The notes beneath the pieces were generated by a model that had not been told where the DNA came from, did not search any database, and saw only the letters and a list, made by a program, of their open reading frames with translations. DNA of 64,000 bases from Dyadobacter bucti (GTDB lineage: Bacteria > Bacteroidota > Bacteroidia > Cytophagales > Spirosomataceae), in NCBI RefSeq assembly GCF_005869225.1, contig NZ_SWFP01000007.1, positions 372,001 through 436,000 on the forward strand, given 5' to 3'. The position numbers and the translations under genes were made by a program. Of this stretch, positions 17,514-26,225 are shown one piece after another. How positions within the stretch are numbered: position 1 is the first letter of the stretch; each line of letters begins with the position of its first letter.

Positions 17514-18935
17514 TTACAATAGTGTACTTGGACAAACATAGTTGCTTACTTCAAGCTTGCCTGAATCCTTAATTGCCTTAAAACCTCCCCTGACATCGAT
17601 CAGATTGTCATATCCCCGTGCTTTGAGCACTGAATTAAAGATCATCGACCGGTAACCGCCGGCGCAGTGTACGAAGTACGTTTTGTTTTTATCAATCTGC
17701 GCCAGGTGATCATTGATATAATCCAGGGGGATATTTTCTGCATCCAGCATATGCTCAGACAGGAACTCACTTGCCTTACGTACGTCCAGCACGCCGATGG
17801 CAGGGTCCATTTTCAAGCGCTGACTCATCTGGTCAGCGGTTACTGACTGGATCTGGCTGGTTTCTTTACCGGCTTTAACCCAGGCATCGATCCCACCTTT
17901 TAAATATCCGATCGTATGGTCATAGCCCACACGCGCAAGACGGGTCACCACTTCTTCTTCCCTACCCTGCTCAGTTATTATCAATATGCTTTGTTTGATG
18001 TCGGGAATAAGCGCTCCAACCCAGGGAGCAAAGCCCCCATTTATTCCGATGTTGATCGAGTTAGGAACGAATCCTTTTGCAAAGATTTCTGCATCCCGCG
18101 TATCAAGGACGACCGCGCCAGTTTGGTTTGCCACCGCCTCAAAAGCCGCCGCATCCAAAGCCTGGGCTCCCCTTTCAAGAACCCTGTCAATGCTTTCGTA
18201 GCCATTGACATTCATCAAAACGTTCTCGGGAAAATAAGCAGGGGGTGGCATCAGCCCACCCGTAACTTCTTCGACAAACTCTTCCTTGGTCATATCCACC
18301 CTGAGTGCATAGTTGGAGGTTTTCTGGCTACCCAATGTATCGGTTGTTTCTTTGCTCATGTTTTTGCCGCACGCACTTCCTGCGCCGTGGGCCGGATAGA
18401 CAATAATATCATCAGCAAGTGGCATAATCTTATTACGCAGGGAATCAAACAGATGCTCTGCCAGCTTTTCTTGTGTCAGTCCGGCGGATACCTTTTGTGC
18501 CAAGTCAGGACGCCCAACATCACCAATGAACAGGGTATCCCCTGTAAAAATGCCAACCTGTTTTCCCTGCTGATCACTTAAAAGATAACAGGTGCTTTCC
18601 ATGGTGTGCCCGGGTGTATGCAATACTGTAAGCGACACATCGCCCACTTTCAGAACCTGGCCGTCTACGGCTACAAGCGCATCAAAGCTAGGCTTAGCAG
18701 TCGGGCCGAAAACGATTTGTGCACCGGTTTTTTCAGCCAGGTCAATATGGCCTGATACAAAATCCGCATGAAAATGCGTTTCCAGGACATATTTTATTTT
18801 TGCCCCATTTTGTTCTGCACGGTTGATATAGGGCTCAACTTCACGCAGTGGGTCGATTACCACAGCTTCCCCATTGCTTTCGATATAATAGGCTCCTTGC
18901 GAGAGGCAGCCGGTATAAATTTGCTCAATTTTCAT
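17514..18935 (-). CDS. MBL-fold persulfide dioxygenase-like protein with two rhodanese domains, operon leader
   Basis: A 473-residue protein from the ATG at 18935 (MKIEQIYTGCLSQGAYYI); an upstream in-frame Met at 18959 would add eight residues that do not fit the family. Metal motifs are THFHADFVSGH, HTPGHTMES, TGDTLFIGDVGRPDL and YPAHGAG. The first rhodanese domain (VVLDTRDAEIFAKG) lacks a Cys; the second has HCAGGYRS with the active Cys at about 424. This is the same architecture as the 14082 protein, so the operon holds two divergent copies. A perfect GTGAC-N4-GTCAC box lies 75 bases before the start. Confidence 0.88.
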   Translation of the reverse strand: MKIEQIYTGCLSQGAYYIESNGEAVVIDPLREVEPYINRAEQNGAKIKYVLETHFHADFVSGHIDLAEKTGAQIVFGPTAKPSFDALVAVDGQVLKVGDVSLTVLHTPGHTMESTCYLLSDQQGKQVGIFTGDTLFIGDVGRPDLAQKVSAGLTQEKLAEHLFDSLRNKIMPLADDIIVYPAHGAGSACGKNMSKETTDTLGSQKTSNYALRVDMTKEEFVEEVTGGLMPPPAYFPENVLMNVNGYESIDRVLERGAQALDAAAFEAVANQTGAVVLDTRDAEIFAKGFVPNSINIGINGGFAPWVGALIPDIKQSILIITEQGREEEVVTRLARVGYDHTIGYLKGGIDAWVKAGKETSQIQSVTADQMSQRLKMDPAIGVLDVRKASEFLSEHMLDAENIPLDYINDHLAQIDKNKTYFVHCAGGYRSMIFNSVLKARGYDNLIDVRGGFKAIKDSGKLEVSNYVCPSTLL

Positions 18936-19009
18936 ATTGATGATTTTTTGATTTTTCAACCCTTTTTGAATTAACTATACAAATTTCAGGATGTTTAGCT
19001 GGCTGGTCA

Positions 19010-19023
19010 GTGACAAGAGTCAC
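19010..19023. promoter_or_regulatory. Crp/Fnr-type box upstream of the persulfide operon
   Basis: GTGAC-AAGA-GTCAC is a perfect 5-4-5 inverted repeat upstream of the gene starting at 18935. A TATAGTTA stretch on the minus strand (18979-18972), about 40 bases from the box centre, could be the -7 element. The spacing suits activation by a Crp/Fnr protein. Confidence 0.6.
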
Positions 19024-19075
19024 ATTGCGAAAAAGAATGAAAATCATTTTCACCTGCTTGGCTAGTGATCGGAAA

Positions 19076-19885
19076 TTATTTGAGATGCATCAGCTCGGAG
19101 GATATAATATAAATCCCCATCACCAGCACAAACCAGCCAAACCCCTTCTTCAAAGAAGTAGCATTAACCCTTTTGGCTAGGATGCCCCCGATTAAAATCC
19201 CTGCCATGGCAATACCAGTGATTTTCAGTAGAAAAGCCCAGTCAATCACGAAATGTCCTATATCCCCTGCAAAACCGATCAGCGAATTCAGCGCGATAAT
19301 CAGAAGCGAAGTGCCCACAGCTTCCTTCATAGGCATCCCCAGGATCAATACCAATGTCGGGATCAGCAAAAACCCGCCCCCTGCTCCCAGAAAACCCGTA
19401 GTTAATCCAATCCCAATGCCGCTTAAAAGCATCCGGGCAATATTACCTTTTAAGTCACACTCCAAACACCCCGGTTTTCGCTCTTTGCTTTTGATCATGC
19501 CTACCGATGCCGCTACCATCAGCACAGCAAAGAGCACCATCGTCAGTAAAGGTTCGGTGATCTGAAAGGCTCCAATGCTAAAAAGATCATGGGGCACCAA
19601 TGGAATTAAAAACTTACGCGTCAGGAAAACCGTTGTGATCGATGTGCTTCCAAAGAGCAGTGCCGTCTTAATTTTGACTGCGCCTTTCAAATAATTGCTG
19701 TATGCCCCGACAAGACTGGTGGATCCGACAATGAACAGCGAGTACGATGTTGATACCAAAGGACTAATACCGAACATATAGACCAGGACCGGCACAGTCA
19801 AAATGGAGCCGCCCCCGCCGATCATACCCAATGAGATACCAATAAATACAGACGCTATGTAGGCGATGATTTCCATTTTTTGCAT
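19076..19885 (-). CDS. Sulfite exporter TauE/SafE family protein
   Basis: A 269-residue membrane protein with about eight hydrophobic segments. Both halves show the Gly-rich TauE/SafE repeats: SLGMIGGGGSILTVPVLVYMFG (about 16-37) and TGFLGAGGGFLLIPTLVLILG (about 166-187). The start could be Met1 or Met4. Family members export sulfite, sulfoacetate or related anions; here it would remove sulfite made by the persulfide dioxygenases. It has its own Crp/Fnr-type box and is divergent from the regulator at 20054. Confidence 0.9.
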   Translation of the reverse strand: MQKMEIIAYIASVFIGISLGMIGGGGSILTVPVLVYMFGISPLVSTSYSLFIVGSTSLVGAYSNYLKGAVKIKTALLFGSTSITTVFLTRKFLIPLVPHDLFSIGAFQITEPLLTMVLFAVLMVAASVGMIKSKERKPGCLECDLKGNIARMLLSGIGIGLTTGFLGAGGGFLLIPTLVLILGMPMKEAVGTSLLIIALNSLIGFAGDIGHFVIDWAFLLKITGIAMAGILIGGILAKRVNATSLKKGFGWFVLVMGIYIISSELMHLK

Positions 19886-19926
19886 TGTTTATGCTGCAAA
19901 AATCAGAAGTGTCAAGCGCCGGGAAA

Positions 19927-19940
19927 GTGATAAAGGTCAC
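19927..19940. promoter_or_regulatory. Crp/Fnr-type box upstream of tauE
   Basis: GTGAT-AAAG-GTCAC differs from the perfect palindrome at 19010 by one base in one half. On the minus strand GATTTTTG (19904-19897) fits the -7 consensus at seven of eight positions; the box centre would then lie about 42 bases before the start of transcription, the classic activator position. Confidence 0.58.
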
Positions 19941-20053
19941 ATATGGGAAATAATATTTATTATGTCCCAAAACTTGTACTTCCAAGCATTTCGGAACCTT
20001 TTAGGGTGCATTTTTTTTATGACTTTATGCCTCGCTTAATTATTTAGCTACTT

Positions 20054-20698
20054 ATGAGTGAAGATATTTCCTACTATCTCGATACCGTTTTTGCGGACTT
20101 TGAGCCTGAATTAAAACAACACTTGATCCGGGAATGCAGCCTGAAAAAGATTCCAGCCGGAGAAGTAATCATGCGGGCCGGACAGTACATTAAACACACC
20201 TTGCTTATTGGAAGCGGGAGAGTAAAACTTTACCGTCAGGGAGATGATGGTCAGGAAGCCTTTGTTTATGATCTTCAACCAGGAAACGCATGCGCCTTAT
20301 CGATGATCTGTAATACAAAACAAGAGGCTAGTGAGATCATGGCCAAAGCCCTGGAAGATACCGTGGCAATTCTGATACCCATCCAGTTAATGGACGAGCT
20401 GATGCAGAAATATAAAACCTGGTATTACTTTGTCATTGCCAACTACCGGGCCCGCTTTGAAGAGCTGCTGGTAGTATTTGACAATGTAGTATTTAAGGGC
20501 ATGGACGAAAGGCTGGAATTTTATCTGAAAAATCGGTTTAGAACTACTGAGACCAGTCAGATTTTAATTACCCATCATCAGATTGCCAATGATCTCAATA
20601 CTTCTCGGGAGGTAATATCAAGATTATTAAAGAAAATGGAACAGGATCAAAAAATCAGACTTCAAAGAAATAGTATTGAATGGGTTACCCGGATGTAA
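20054..20698 (+). CDS. Crp/Fnr-family transcription regulator of the sulfur locus
   Basis: A 214-residue protein with a cyclic-nucleotide-type beta-barrel (about 15-130, including IPAGEVIMRAGQYIKHTLLIGSGRVKLY), a long dimer helix, and a C-terminal winged helix with HHQIANDLNTSREVISRLLKKM (about 171-192). The recognition helix TSREVISRLL is of the Crp/Fnr type. No Cys cluster for an iron-sulfur centre is visible at the N-terminus, although single Cys occur at about 28, 77 and 83. It is divergent from tauE, and GTGAC-N4-GTCAC-like boxes precede tauE, the persulfide operon and the DsrE operon, so it probably controls them. The signal may be sulfide, persulfide or redox state. Confidence 0.9.
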   Translation: MSEDISYYLDTVFADFEPELKQHLIRECSLKKIPAGEVIMRAGQYIKHTLLIGSGRVKLYRQGDDGQEAFVYDLQPGNACALSMICNTKQEASEIMAKALEDTVAILIPIQLMDELMQKYKTWYYFVIANYRARFEELLVVFDNVVFKGMDERLEFYLKNRFRTTETSQILITHHQIANDLNTSREVISRLLKKMEQDQKIRLQRNSIEWVTRM

Positions 20699-20775
20699 TT
20701 TACTTGATCTCCCAACTCTGATTTAGTGAGATAAATCCAGCTAACATGCAATTACAGTAGGTTAATAATTACCTT

Positions 20776-20919
20776 TTAACCTCGAATTACTCTGAGAAGA
20801 ATAGCTACAACTGCTATTACAAGTAAATAATGAATGATGATGCCCATCCCAAAGCCGTCAAATCCAAGATACCCGATCAGCCAAAGGATTATTAATACAA
20901 GTGCGATCGATGATAGCAT
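20776..20919 (-). CDS. Very small membrane protein, lmo0937/DUF5670 type
   Basis: A 47-residue protein: MLSSIALVLIILWLIGYLG, a Gly/Phe turn, then HYLLVIAVVAILLRVIRG. Two membrane helices with a short GFDGFGMG turn and an RVIRG tail match the lmo0937 family of tiny membrane proteins, often stress-induced. The role is unknown. It has its own ATG at 20919 and stop at 20776, and no overlap with other genes. Confidence 0.75.
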   Translation of the reverse strand: MLSSIALVLIILWLIGYLGFDGFGMGIIIHYLLVIAVVAILLRVIRG

Positions 20920-21170
20920 GTTTCCAATAATATCTTTCAAAAGTATTGACAGTTAAATAAAACGGCGGTCCCAGACAGCCATCGGTATTGAATATAGCTA
21001 GATGCGCAATTCGGTTGTTGAGCCCAAAATAAATATCTGTTTGCAGACGGCTTTCCCCTGAAAAGGTATCTTTGGGATCATTGGCTGCTTTGTAGTAAGC
21101 CTTGTAAAAGGGTGAAAAGCATGAATTAAGATTTAATCTTCAACCATTTTGCATAATACTTATGCTGGCA

Positions 21171-21566
21171 CTATACACTCTGTAATAGATATGCAATCAG
21201 CAGAATGCTAATCAGGAAAATAACCCCAGTTAACACTGTGGTAAGTACTGTAGTGGGTTTGTACTCTCCGGTCTGGAGCTGCCTTTCAGTCCTGCGGTAT
21301 TGTAAGAAAGCAAACAGGATGGAAAGCGTACCCAGGCCGACCAGAATAATTCCGATTATCGATGAATAGCCATGAGAGGGCGCAGTTACTTTCGTATGCA
21401 ATACAAAACCAATCTGTTTAACGAAAAGCGAAAATTTTACTACCACAAAGCCAAAAGCCATGATGCCGATGCCAGTTCTAACCCAAGCCAGATAAGTCCG
21501 CTCGTTGGCAAGGTGGTCATTGGGCTTAAATGGTGATAGATTATCTTTTTCTTTATCGGTGTTCAT
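21171..21566 (-). CDS. YidH/DUF202 family membrane protein
   Basis: A 131-residue protein. The N-terminal DHLANERTYLAWVRTGIGIM segment (about 17-36) is the DUF202/YidH signature, followed by three membrane helices (about 36-52, 70-92 and 110-129). The function of the family is not known. It is 19 bases downstream of the 21586 gene and in the same orientation. Confidence 0.88.
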   Translation of the reverse strand: MNTDKEKDNLSPFKPNDHLANERTYLAWVRTGIGIMAFGFVVVKFSLFVKQIGFVLHTKVTAPSHGYSSIIGIILVGLGTLSILFAFLQYRRTERQLQTGEYKPTTVLTTVLTGVIFLISILLIAYLLQSV

Positions 21567-21585
21567 CTACGAGATTTCTTAGGGT

Positions 21586-21888
21586 TTAATAAGTATTATT
21601 ATGTGCCTCATAAGTCCATACAACTTCCGAATATAGATCAGATAATTTATCAATCAATGGGTTGGCTCTTTCATAGTATTGCTGCTCACTAATACTGCCC
21701 TGATTGTATTGCACCAGTAAATTATCCAGTTCCTTTTTAATCTGGGATTTAGACATCTTCCTTTTCTGCTTTGCTCGCAGTCTACGTTTATTTCTGCTTT
21801 TGTTTGAAGTAAGGACAGTAGAAAGATAATGAACCCAAAAACACACTACACCCAAAATAAGCAGGCATAATAGATCAAGTAGTATCAT
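21586..21888 (-). CDS. Small single-pass protein with SHOCT-like tail
   Basis: A 100-residue protein. One N-terminal membrane helix (MILLDLLCLLILGVVCFWVHYL) is followed by a strongly basic linker and a C-terminal helical part KKELDNLLVQYNQGSISEQQYYERANPLIDKL. The LDxLLxxYxxGxISExQY pattern is like a SHOCT domain. The gene at 30801 encodes a paralog with the same opening and the same tail. No function is known. It lies between the YidH gene and RND operon 2. Confidence 0.65.
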   Translation of the reverse strand: MILLDLLCLLILGVVCFWVHYLSTVLTSNKSRNKRRLRAKQKRKMSKSQIKKELDNLLVQYNQGSISEQQYYERANPLIDKLSDLYSEVVWTYEAHNNTY

Positions 21889-21934
21889 GGTAATGACAAG
21901 TTAGAGATCCAAGTAACTTCAAATTTCCCTCGCT

Positions 21935-23035
21935 CTAATTCATGGCAACCTGCGCCCCATCTTTCATATCATTTCGTGGATTGACAATAATTTGGTCGCC
22001 ATCCCGAAGCGCGCCAAAAACTTCTGTCATCTCATCCGATTGCATGCCTTTACGGACTTCAACAAACTGGGCTTTTCCCTGATTGACCTTAATCACATAC
22101 TGCCCTTCTGTCGATGTGACGACCGCTTCTGCTGGCACGGTAAGAGCACCCTGTGTACCTTCCGGAGTGAAGACAACTTCGGCGAACATACCAGGCTTAA
22201 TTCCCCCTTTGGCATTTGCTACATCTATTTCAATAGTCTCTGAGCGGAATTTTTGGTTCATATTTCCAGAGCGGCGGCTGACCTTACCCTTGAATTGCTC
22301 GCCAGGCATTGCATTAACTGTGAAACTGACCTGCTTTCCTTGCTTTAATCCAACGCTATATGTCTCAGGCACATCTACGACCAACCTAAGCCGGTTTTGC
22401 TGCTGGAGCATCAGCATCGGCCCTTGCAGGCGCACTCCGGAGCCAACCAACGCACCAGGGTGAACATTCCTTTCCGTAATGACGCCATCGAAGGGCGCGC
22501 GCACTGTAAGATAAGATTTGATCTTGGTAAGCGCATTAAAGTTAGCCTGCTCCCCCATCGCCGCTGCACTGTCTGCCATCATTTTCGCATTGGCGCTTTC
22601 CAGGTCCAGCGCTGACACAGATCCACGGATGCCGGCACTGGCTTTTAGCCTTTTGTAATGCTCGTGACTAGCCACCAGCATGGCTTTTGCTTTTAGGTAA
22701 TTGGAGCGGGCTGCTACCAACTGCTCTTCGGTTTCAGGAGCCTCCAAGACCATCAACACCTGCCCTTTGCGGACATTGCTACCACGGTCTACAAGCACTT
22801 TTTCTACGAACCCGTCTGCTTTTGGGTAGATGCTCACTTCCTGAAAAGCCATGAATTCGCCAGGCAGCTGAACGTGCTGGCCTACTTTCGCAGAGCTTAC
22901 CATCCCAAGCTTTACAGCTGGTTTGCTCACGCTTTTTTTCTGTGTTTTAGTGTCGGCAGACTCTGAGGACGAGCAAGCGCTGAACACGGTTAGCCCAATT
23001 GCAAGGGCAAGACAATTATATGCTATGTTTTTCAT
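21935..23035 (-). CDS. RND efflux periplasmic adaptor (system 2)
   Basis: The start at 23035 (MKNIAYNCLALAIGLTVFSACSSS) is chosen because it gives a lipoprotein signal with lipobox VFSAC; the frame is open further upstream to 23149, but that would lie deep in the permease gene. With this start it is 366 residues and overlaps the permease gene by 20 bases. Lipoyl halves (YPKADGFVEKVLVDRGSNVRKG and TVRAPFDGVITERNVHPG), a helical hairpin and a barrel are present in that order. It is a paralog of the 7718 adaptor. Confidence 0.9.
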   Translation of the reverse strand: MKNIAYNCLALAIGLTVFSACSSSESADTKTQKKSVSKPAVKLGMVSSAKVGQHVQLPGEFMAFQEVSIYPKADGFVEKVLVDRGSNVRKGQVLMVLEAPETEEQLVAARSNYLKAKAMLVASHEHYKRLKASAGIRGSVSALDLESANAKMMADSAAAMGEQANFNALTKIKSYLTVRAPFDGVITERNVHPGALVGSGVRLQGPMLMLQQQNRLRLVVDVPETYSVGLKQGKQVSFTVNAMPGEQFKGKVSRRSGNMNQKFRSETIEIDVANAKGGIKPGMFAEVVFTPEGTQGALTVPAEAVVTSTEGQYVIKVNQGKAQFVEVRKGMQSDEMTEVFGALRDGDQIIVNPRNDMKDGAQVAMN

Positions 23036-26000
23036 AAGTAGTTTGGTCTGAGTGCCCATTGACATGCAAATCTGATGGAGTGGGTAGCGCGTTTTCAAGG
23101 GGTAAAAGGGATGGATCTTTATAAGCTGTTTTATTTTGTAAAAACACATATACCTGGGGTACGATGTAAAGGGCTGCCAGCGTCGAAGCGATCAGCCCGC
23201 CGATGACCGCGCGACCAAGTGGGGCAACTTGTTCTCCGGCTTCCCCGGTTCCCAAAGCCATTGGCACCATACCTGCCACCATGGCAAAGCTGGTCATTAA
23301 CACTGGCCTTAAACGCACACCTGCACTTTCTAATGCTGCCCGGCGCACGTCGCGGTACTCCCATCGCAGCCGCTCGGCATTGGTTACGATCAGGATCGCA
23401 TTGGCAACGGAAATACCCGTTGACATAATGATACCCATGTAAGATTGCAGGTTTAGTGTACTGCCAGTCAATAGCAGAAATGCAATTGAGCCCACGATTA
23501 CGGCTGGCACTGTTGAAAGGATCACCAGCGACAACTTAAATGATTGGTAGTTAGCAGCCAAAAGCAAAAAGATCACCACAATTGCAATGCCCAGTCCAAG
23601 TTGCAAGCTGTCCAGTGTTTCGGTCAAAAGCGATGACATTCCCTTTACTTCTGTTACCAGACCTTTGGGAGCCGCTCCCAACCCTGTGATTACTTTTTCA
23701 ACTGATCGGGTGGCACTACCCAAATCCTGGTGATGGATGTTGGCTGAAACGGTTACAAAGCGCCGCGGCCCGATACGGGCGTATTCCCCTGGAAGTGTAT
23801 CAACCGAAAAGGTTGCCACATCGGCTAGCACCGGTCTGGGCTGACCTGCTACCAGCGGGATTTCCTGTAACTGGGCCATGTTTCGCATCGCAAATTCTGG
23901 GATCTGGACCTGCACCTGGTAAGTATAGGCTGCCTTTTGATCGAGCCACTGGTTTTTTTCGGTGTAGCGGCTCGATGATGTTGAAGCCGTGATCGATCGC
24001 GCGGTTTGCTGTAAGCTCAGTCCCATTGTTGCCAGTTTCTGACGGTCGAGTTTAATATTGATGACCGGGAATTTAAGCGGTTGAATAATACGTACATCCC
24101 GCAGATGATCCTGCTGTGACAACCCCTTCACGAGTTTATTTGCATAGCCTTCAATTTCTTTCATATCCCTTCCTGCAACCTGTACTTCTATAGGTGTAAA
24201 AGCCCCGCCACTCATGAGCTTTTCAGTCAAATCAGCTGGTTCGAATGACAATGTAATCTCTGGCATCTGTTCGGCTACGGCCATTCGGATCCTTTCTTTC
24301 AAATCCTGCATATTGGTTTTATACTCAGGATCAAGGCCAACTTTGATCACCGCGTCATTGGGGCCGCTCGTGCTTACATATAAATTAGTAGTCGCGTAGT
24401 TGGTAGGAACAACGCCCACATAAGCAGACGAAATCGCCAGGTGGTCATCAGAAGCCTGGTTGACCAATGCCAACAGCTCACTTACCTTCTCCTCGGTCCG
24501 TTCAAGCCTTGTCCCATCGGGTGTTTTCATGCGGATCACCATTTGGCCGGAATTCAGCTGCGGAAGCATGTCTTTCCCAATCCAGACGAATCCTGCTGCC
24601 GCCAACGCAAAAACGACAACGAGATAAGCTCCAACAACGAGTTTGTTGCTTTTGACAAAACGCTCATTCTGGCGCATGAAGCCGCCCCTTACCCTATCAA
24701 AAAAAGTAACCTTACGCTCGGCACCAGCGGATTTCTCATGCACATGCTCTTTGAGCATCCAATTAGCAAGGATCGGCACCAGGCTCTGAGCCAGGAAATA
24801 GGATACCGTCATGGCAAAACCAATCGAAAGCGACAGCGGCAAGAACATCGCCCTGGGAACGCCCGACATAATAAAAGAAGGCGCAAAGACGGCAATAATA
24901 CAAAGCAGGATCAGCAGCAACGGCAGGGCTACTTCCTTACAGGCATCGTAAATAGCCTGTTTCTGGGGCTTGCCCATCTCAATGTGCTGGTGAATGTTTT
25001 CAATGGTCACCGTGGCCTGATCTACCAACACGCCTATGGCTAGTGCCAAGCCCGACAAAGTCATGATGTTGATCGTTTGACCTGCAAGGCTTAGCATTAG
25101 CACGGCGGCGACGATAGAGACAGGGATCGTAATGATTACAATCAGCGAAGAGCGCCAGTCGCCCAGAAACAATAGTACCATTAGGCCTGTCAGAATTGCG
25201 CCCAGCCCTCCCTCAAACAGAAGGCTTTTTACAGAATTGATTACAAAAATGGACTGGTCGAATTCGTAAGCTACTTCAATGTCGTCGGGAAGCAGACTGC
25301 GCATTTCGGGAAGCCTGGCTTTTAATGCTGTCACCACATCCCATGTGGATGCGTCAGCGGTTTTCACAACCGGAATGTAAGAGGATCGGCTGCCATTGAC
25401 CAGGGCGTACCCAGCCGTCACATCCGATGCATCAGCCACATTACCCAAATCACGAAGGAACACGGTCCGGTGCCCGTCTGTGGTGACGGGGATCTGGCCA
25501 AAGTCTGAGACCTGATCTTCCAGCGAGTTGAGCGTGGTTATATAAGATGTATTGCCAATCCGGATGTTACCAGAAGGGGTCATCGCGTTATTGGCAGCAA
25601 GGGCTTCCACTACTTCGTCAGGCGAAATGTTTAGGCTGCGGATTTTCTGCGGGTCAAGGTTGATGACGATCGTGCGCGAGTTGGTACCGATCGGAGGCGG
25701 CGCAGTAAGTCCAGGAACGGTTGAAAATAGTGGCCTGATCCGGGTAACGGCCAGTTCGTGGATCTCTTTAAGCGAGCGTGTTTTACTGCTGAATACCAAA
25801 TCACCAATCGGAACTGACGATGCATCATAACGCACTACCTGTGGGGGCAATGCGCCGGGGGGAAAGAACTTCATCGCCCGGTTGACCTGGATAGCAACTT
25901 CGGCTGCGGCCTGGGCCATGTCGCTGCCTTCGTAAAAAGCCAGCTTGACAACAGTAAGCCCTTGGACGCTTTTGCTGGAAATTTCTTTGATACCGCCAAT

Positions 26001-26213
26001 GTACAGGAACTGGTCCTGCATACGGGTAGCAAAGAAACCTTCCATCTGCGCAGGAGACATACCCCCGTAAGGTTCGATCACATAAATCACCGGTGAGTTA
26101 AGCCGTGGAAAAATATCAATCGGTATGCGGCTAGCCGACATAACCGAGAAAACAACAAGCCCCGCAATAAGTACCATGACTGATATAGGGCGTTTTAATG
26201 AAGCTGATAGCAT
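23016..26213 (-). CDS. RND efflux permease (system 2)
   Basis: A 1065-residue inner-membrane pump with the usual two halves of six helices and two periplasmic loops. The TM4 motif LVDQATVTIENIHQHIE carries the proton-relay Asp and closely matches system 1 (LVDEATVTIENIHQHFE), showing that the two pumps are paralogs within one locus. The last about 30 residues are polar (LENALPTPSDLHVNGHSDQ) and overlap the adaptor start. It is in an operon TolC, permease, adaptor that is divergent from a two-component system, which probably controls it. Confidence 0.93.
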   Translation of the reverse strand: MLSASLKRPISVMVLIAGLVVFSVMSASRIPIDIFPRLNSPVIYVIEPYGGMSPAQMEGFFATRMQDQFLYIGGIKEISSKSVQGLTVVKLAFYEGSDMAQAAAEVAIQVNRAMKFFPPGALPPQVVRYDASSVPIGDLVFSSKTRSLKEIHELAVTRIRPLFSTVPGLTAPPPIGTNSRTIVINLDPQKIRSLNISPDEVVEALAANNAMTPSGNIRIGNTSYITTLNSLEDQVSDFGQIPVTTDGHRTVFLRDLGNVADASDVTAGYALVNGSRSSYIPVVKTADASTWDVVTALKARLPEMRSLLPDDIEVAYEFDQSIFVINSVKSLLFEGGLGAILTGLMVLLFLGDWRSSLIVIITIPVSIVAAVLMLSLAGQTINIMTLSGLALAIGVLVDQATVTIENIHQHIEMGKPQKQAIYDACKEVALPLLLILLCIIAVFAPSFIMSGVPRAMFLPLSLSIGFAMTVSYFLAQSLVPILANWMLKEHVHEKSAGAERKVTFFDRVRGGFMRQNERFVKSNKLVVGAYLVVVFALAAAGFVWIGKDMLPQLNSGQMVIRMKTPDGTRLERTEEKVSELLALVNQASDDHLAISSAYVGVVPTNYATTNLYVSTSGPNDAVIKVGLDPEYKTNMQDLKERIRMAVAEQMPEITLSFEPADLTEKLMSGGAFTPIEVQVAGRDMKEIEGYANKLVKGLSQQDHLRDVRIIQPLKFPVINIKLDRQKLATMGLSLQQTARSITASTSSSRYTEKNQWLDQKAAYTYQVQVQIPEFAMRNMAQLQEIPLVAGQPRPVLADVATFSVDTLPGEYARIGPRRFVTVSANIHHQDLGSATRSVEKVITGLGAAPKGLVTEVKGMSSLLTETLDSLQLGLGIAIVVIFLLLAANYQSFKLSLVILSTVPAVIVGSIAFLLLTGSTLNLQSYMGIIMSTGISVANAILIVTNAERLRWEYRDVRRAALESAGVRLRPVLMTSFAMVAGMVPMALGTGEAGEQVAPLGRAVIGGLIASTLAALYIVPQVYVFLQNKTAYKDPSLLPLENALPTPSDLHVNGHSDQTTYEKHSI

Positions 26214-26225
26214 ATTTATACAGGG

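Noticed and set aside
17916-18581. 221-codon frame on the plus strand
   Set aside because: It is antisense to the MBL-rhodanese gene and has no family features.
20929-21150. Open start-less stretch on the minus strand (FYKAYYKAANDPKDTF...)
   Set aside because: It has no start codon and runs into another frame of the small membrane gene; the composition is suggestive, but no family was recognised.
24441-25043. 200-codon frame on the plus strand
   Set aside because: It is antisense to the system 2 permease, with His/Gln-rich composition typical of a shadow frame.
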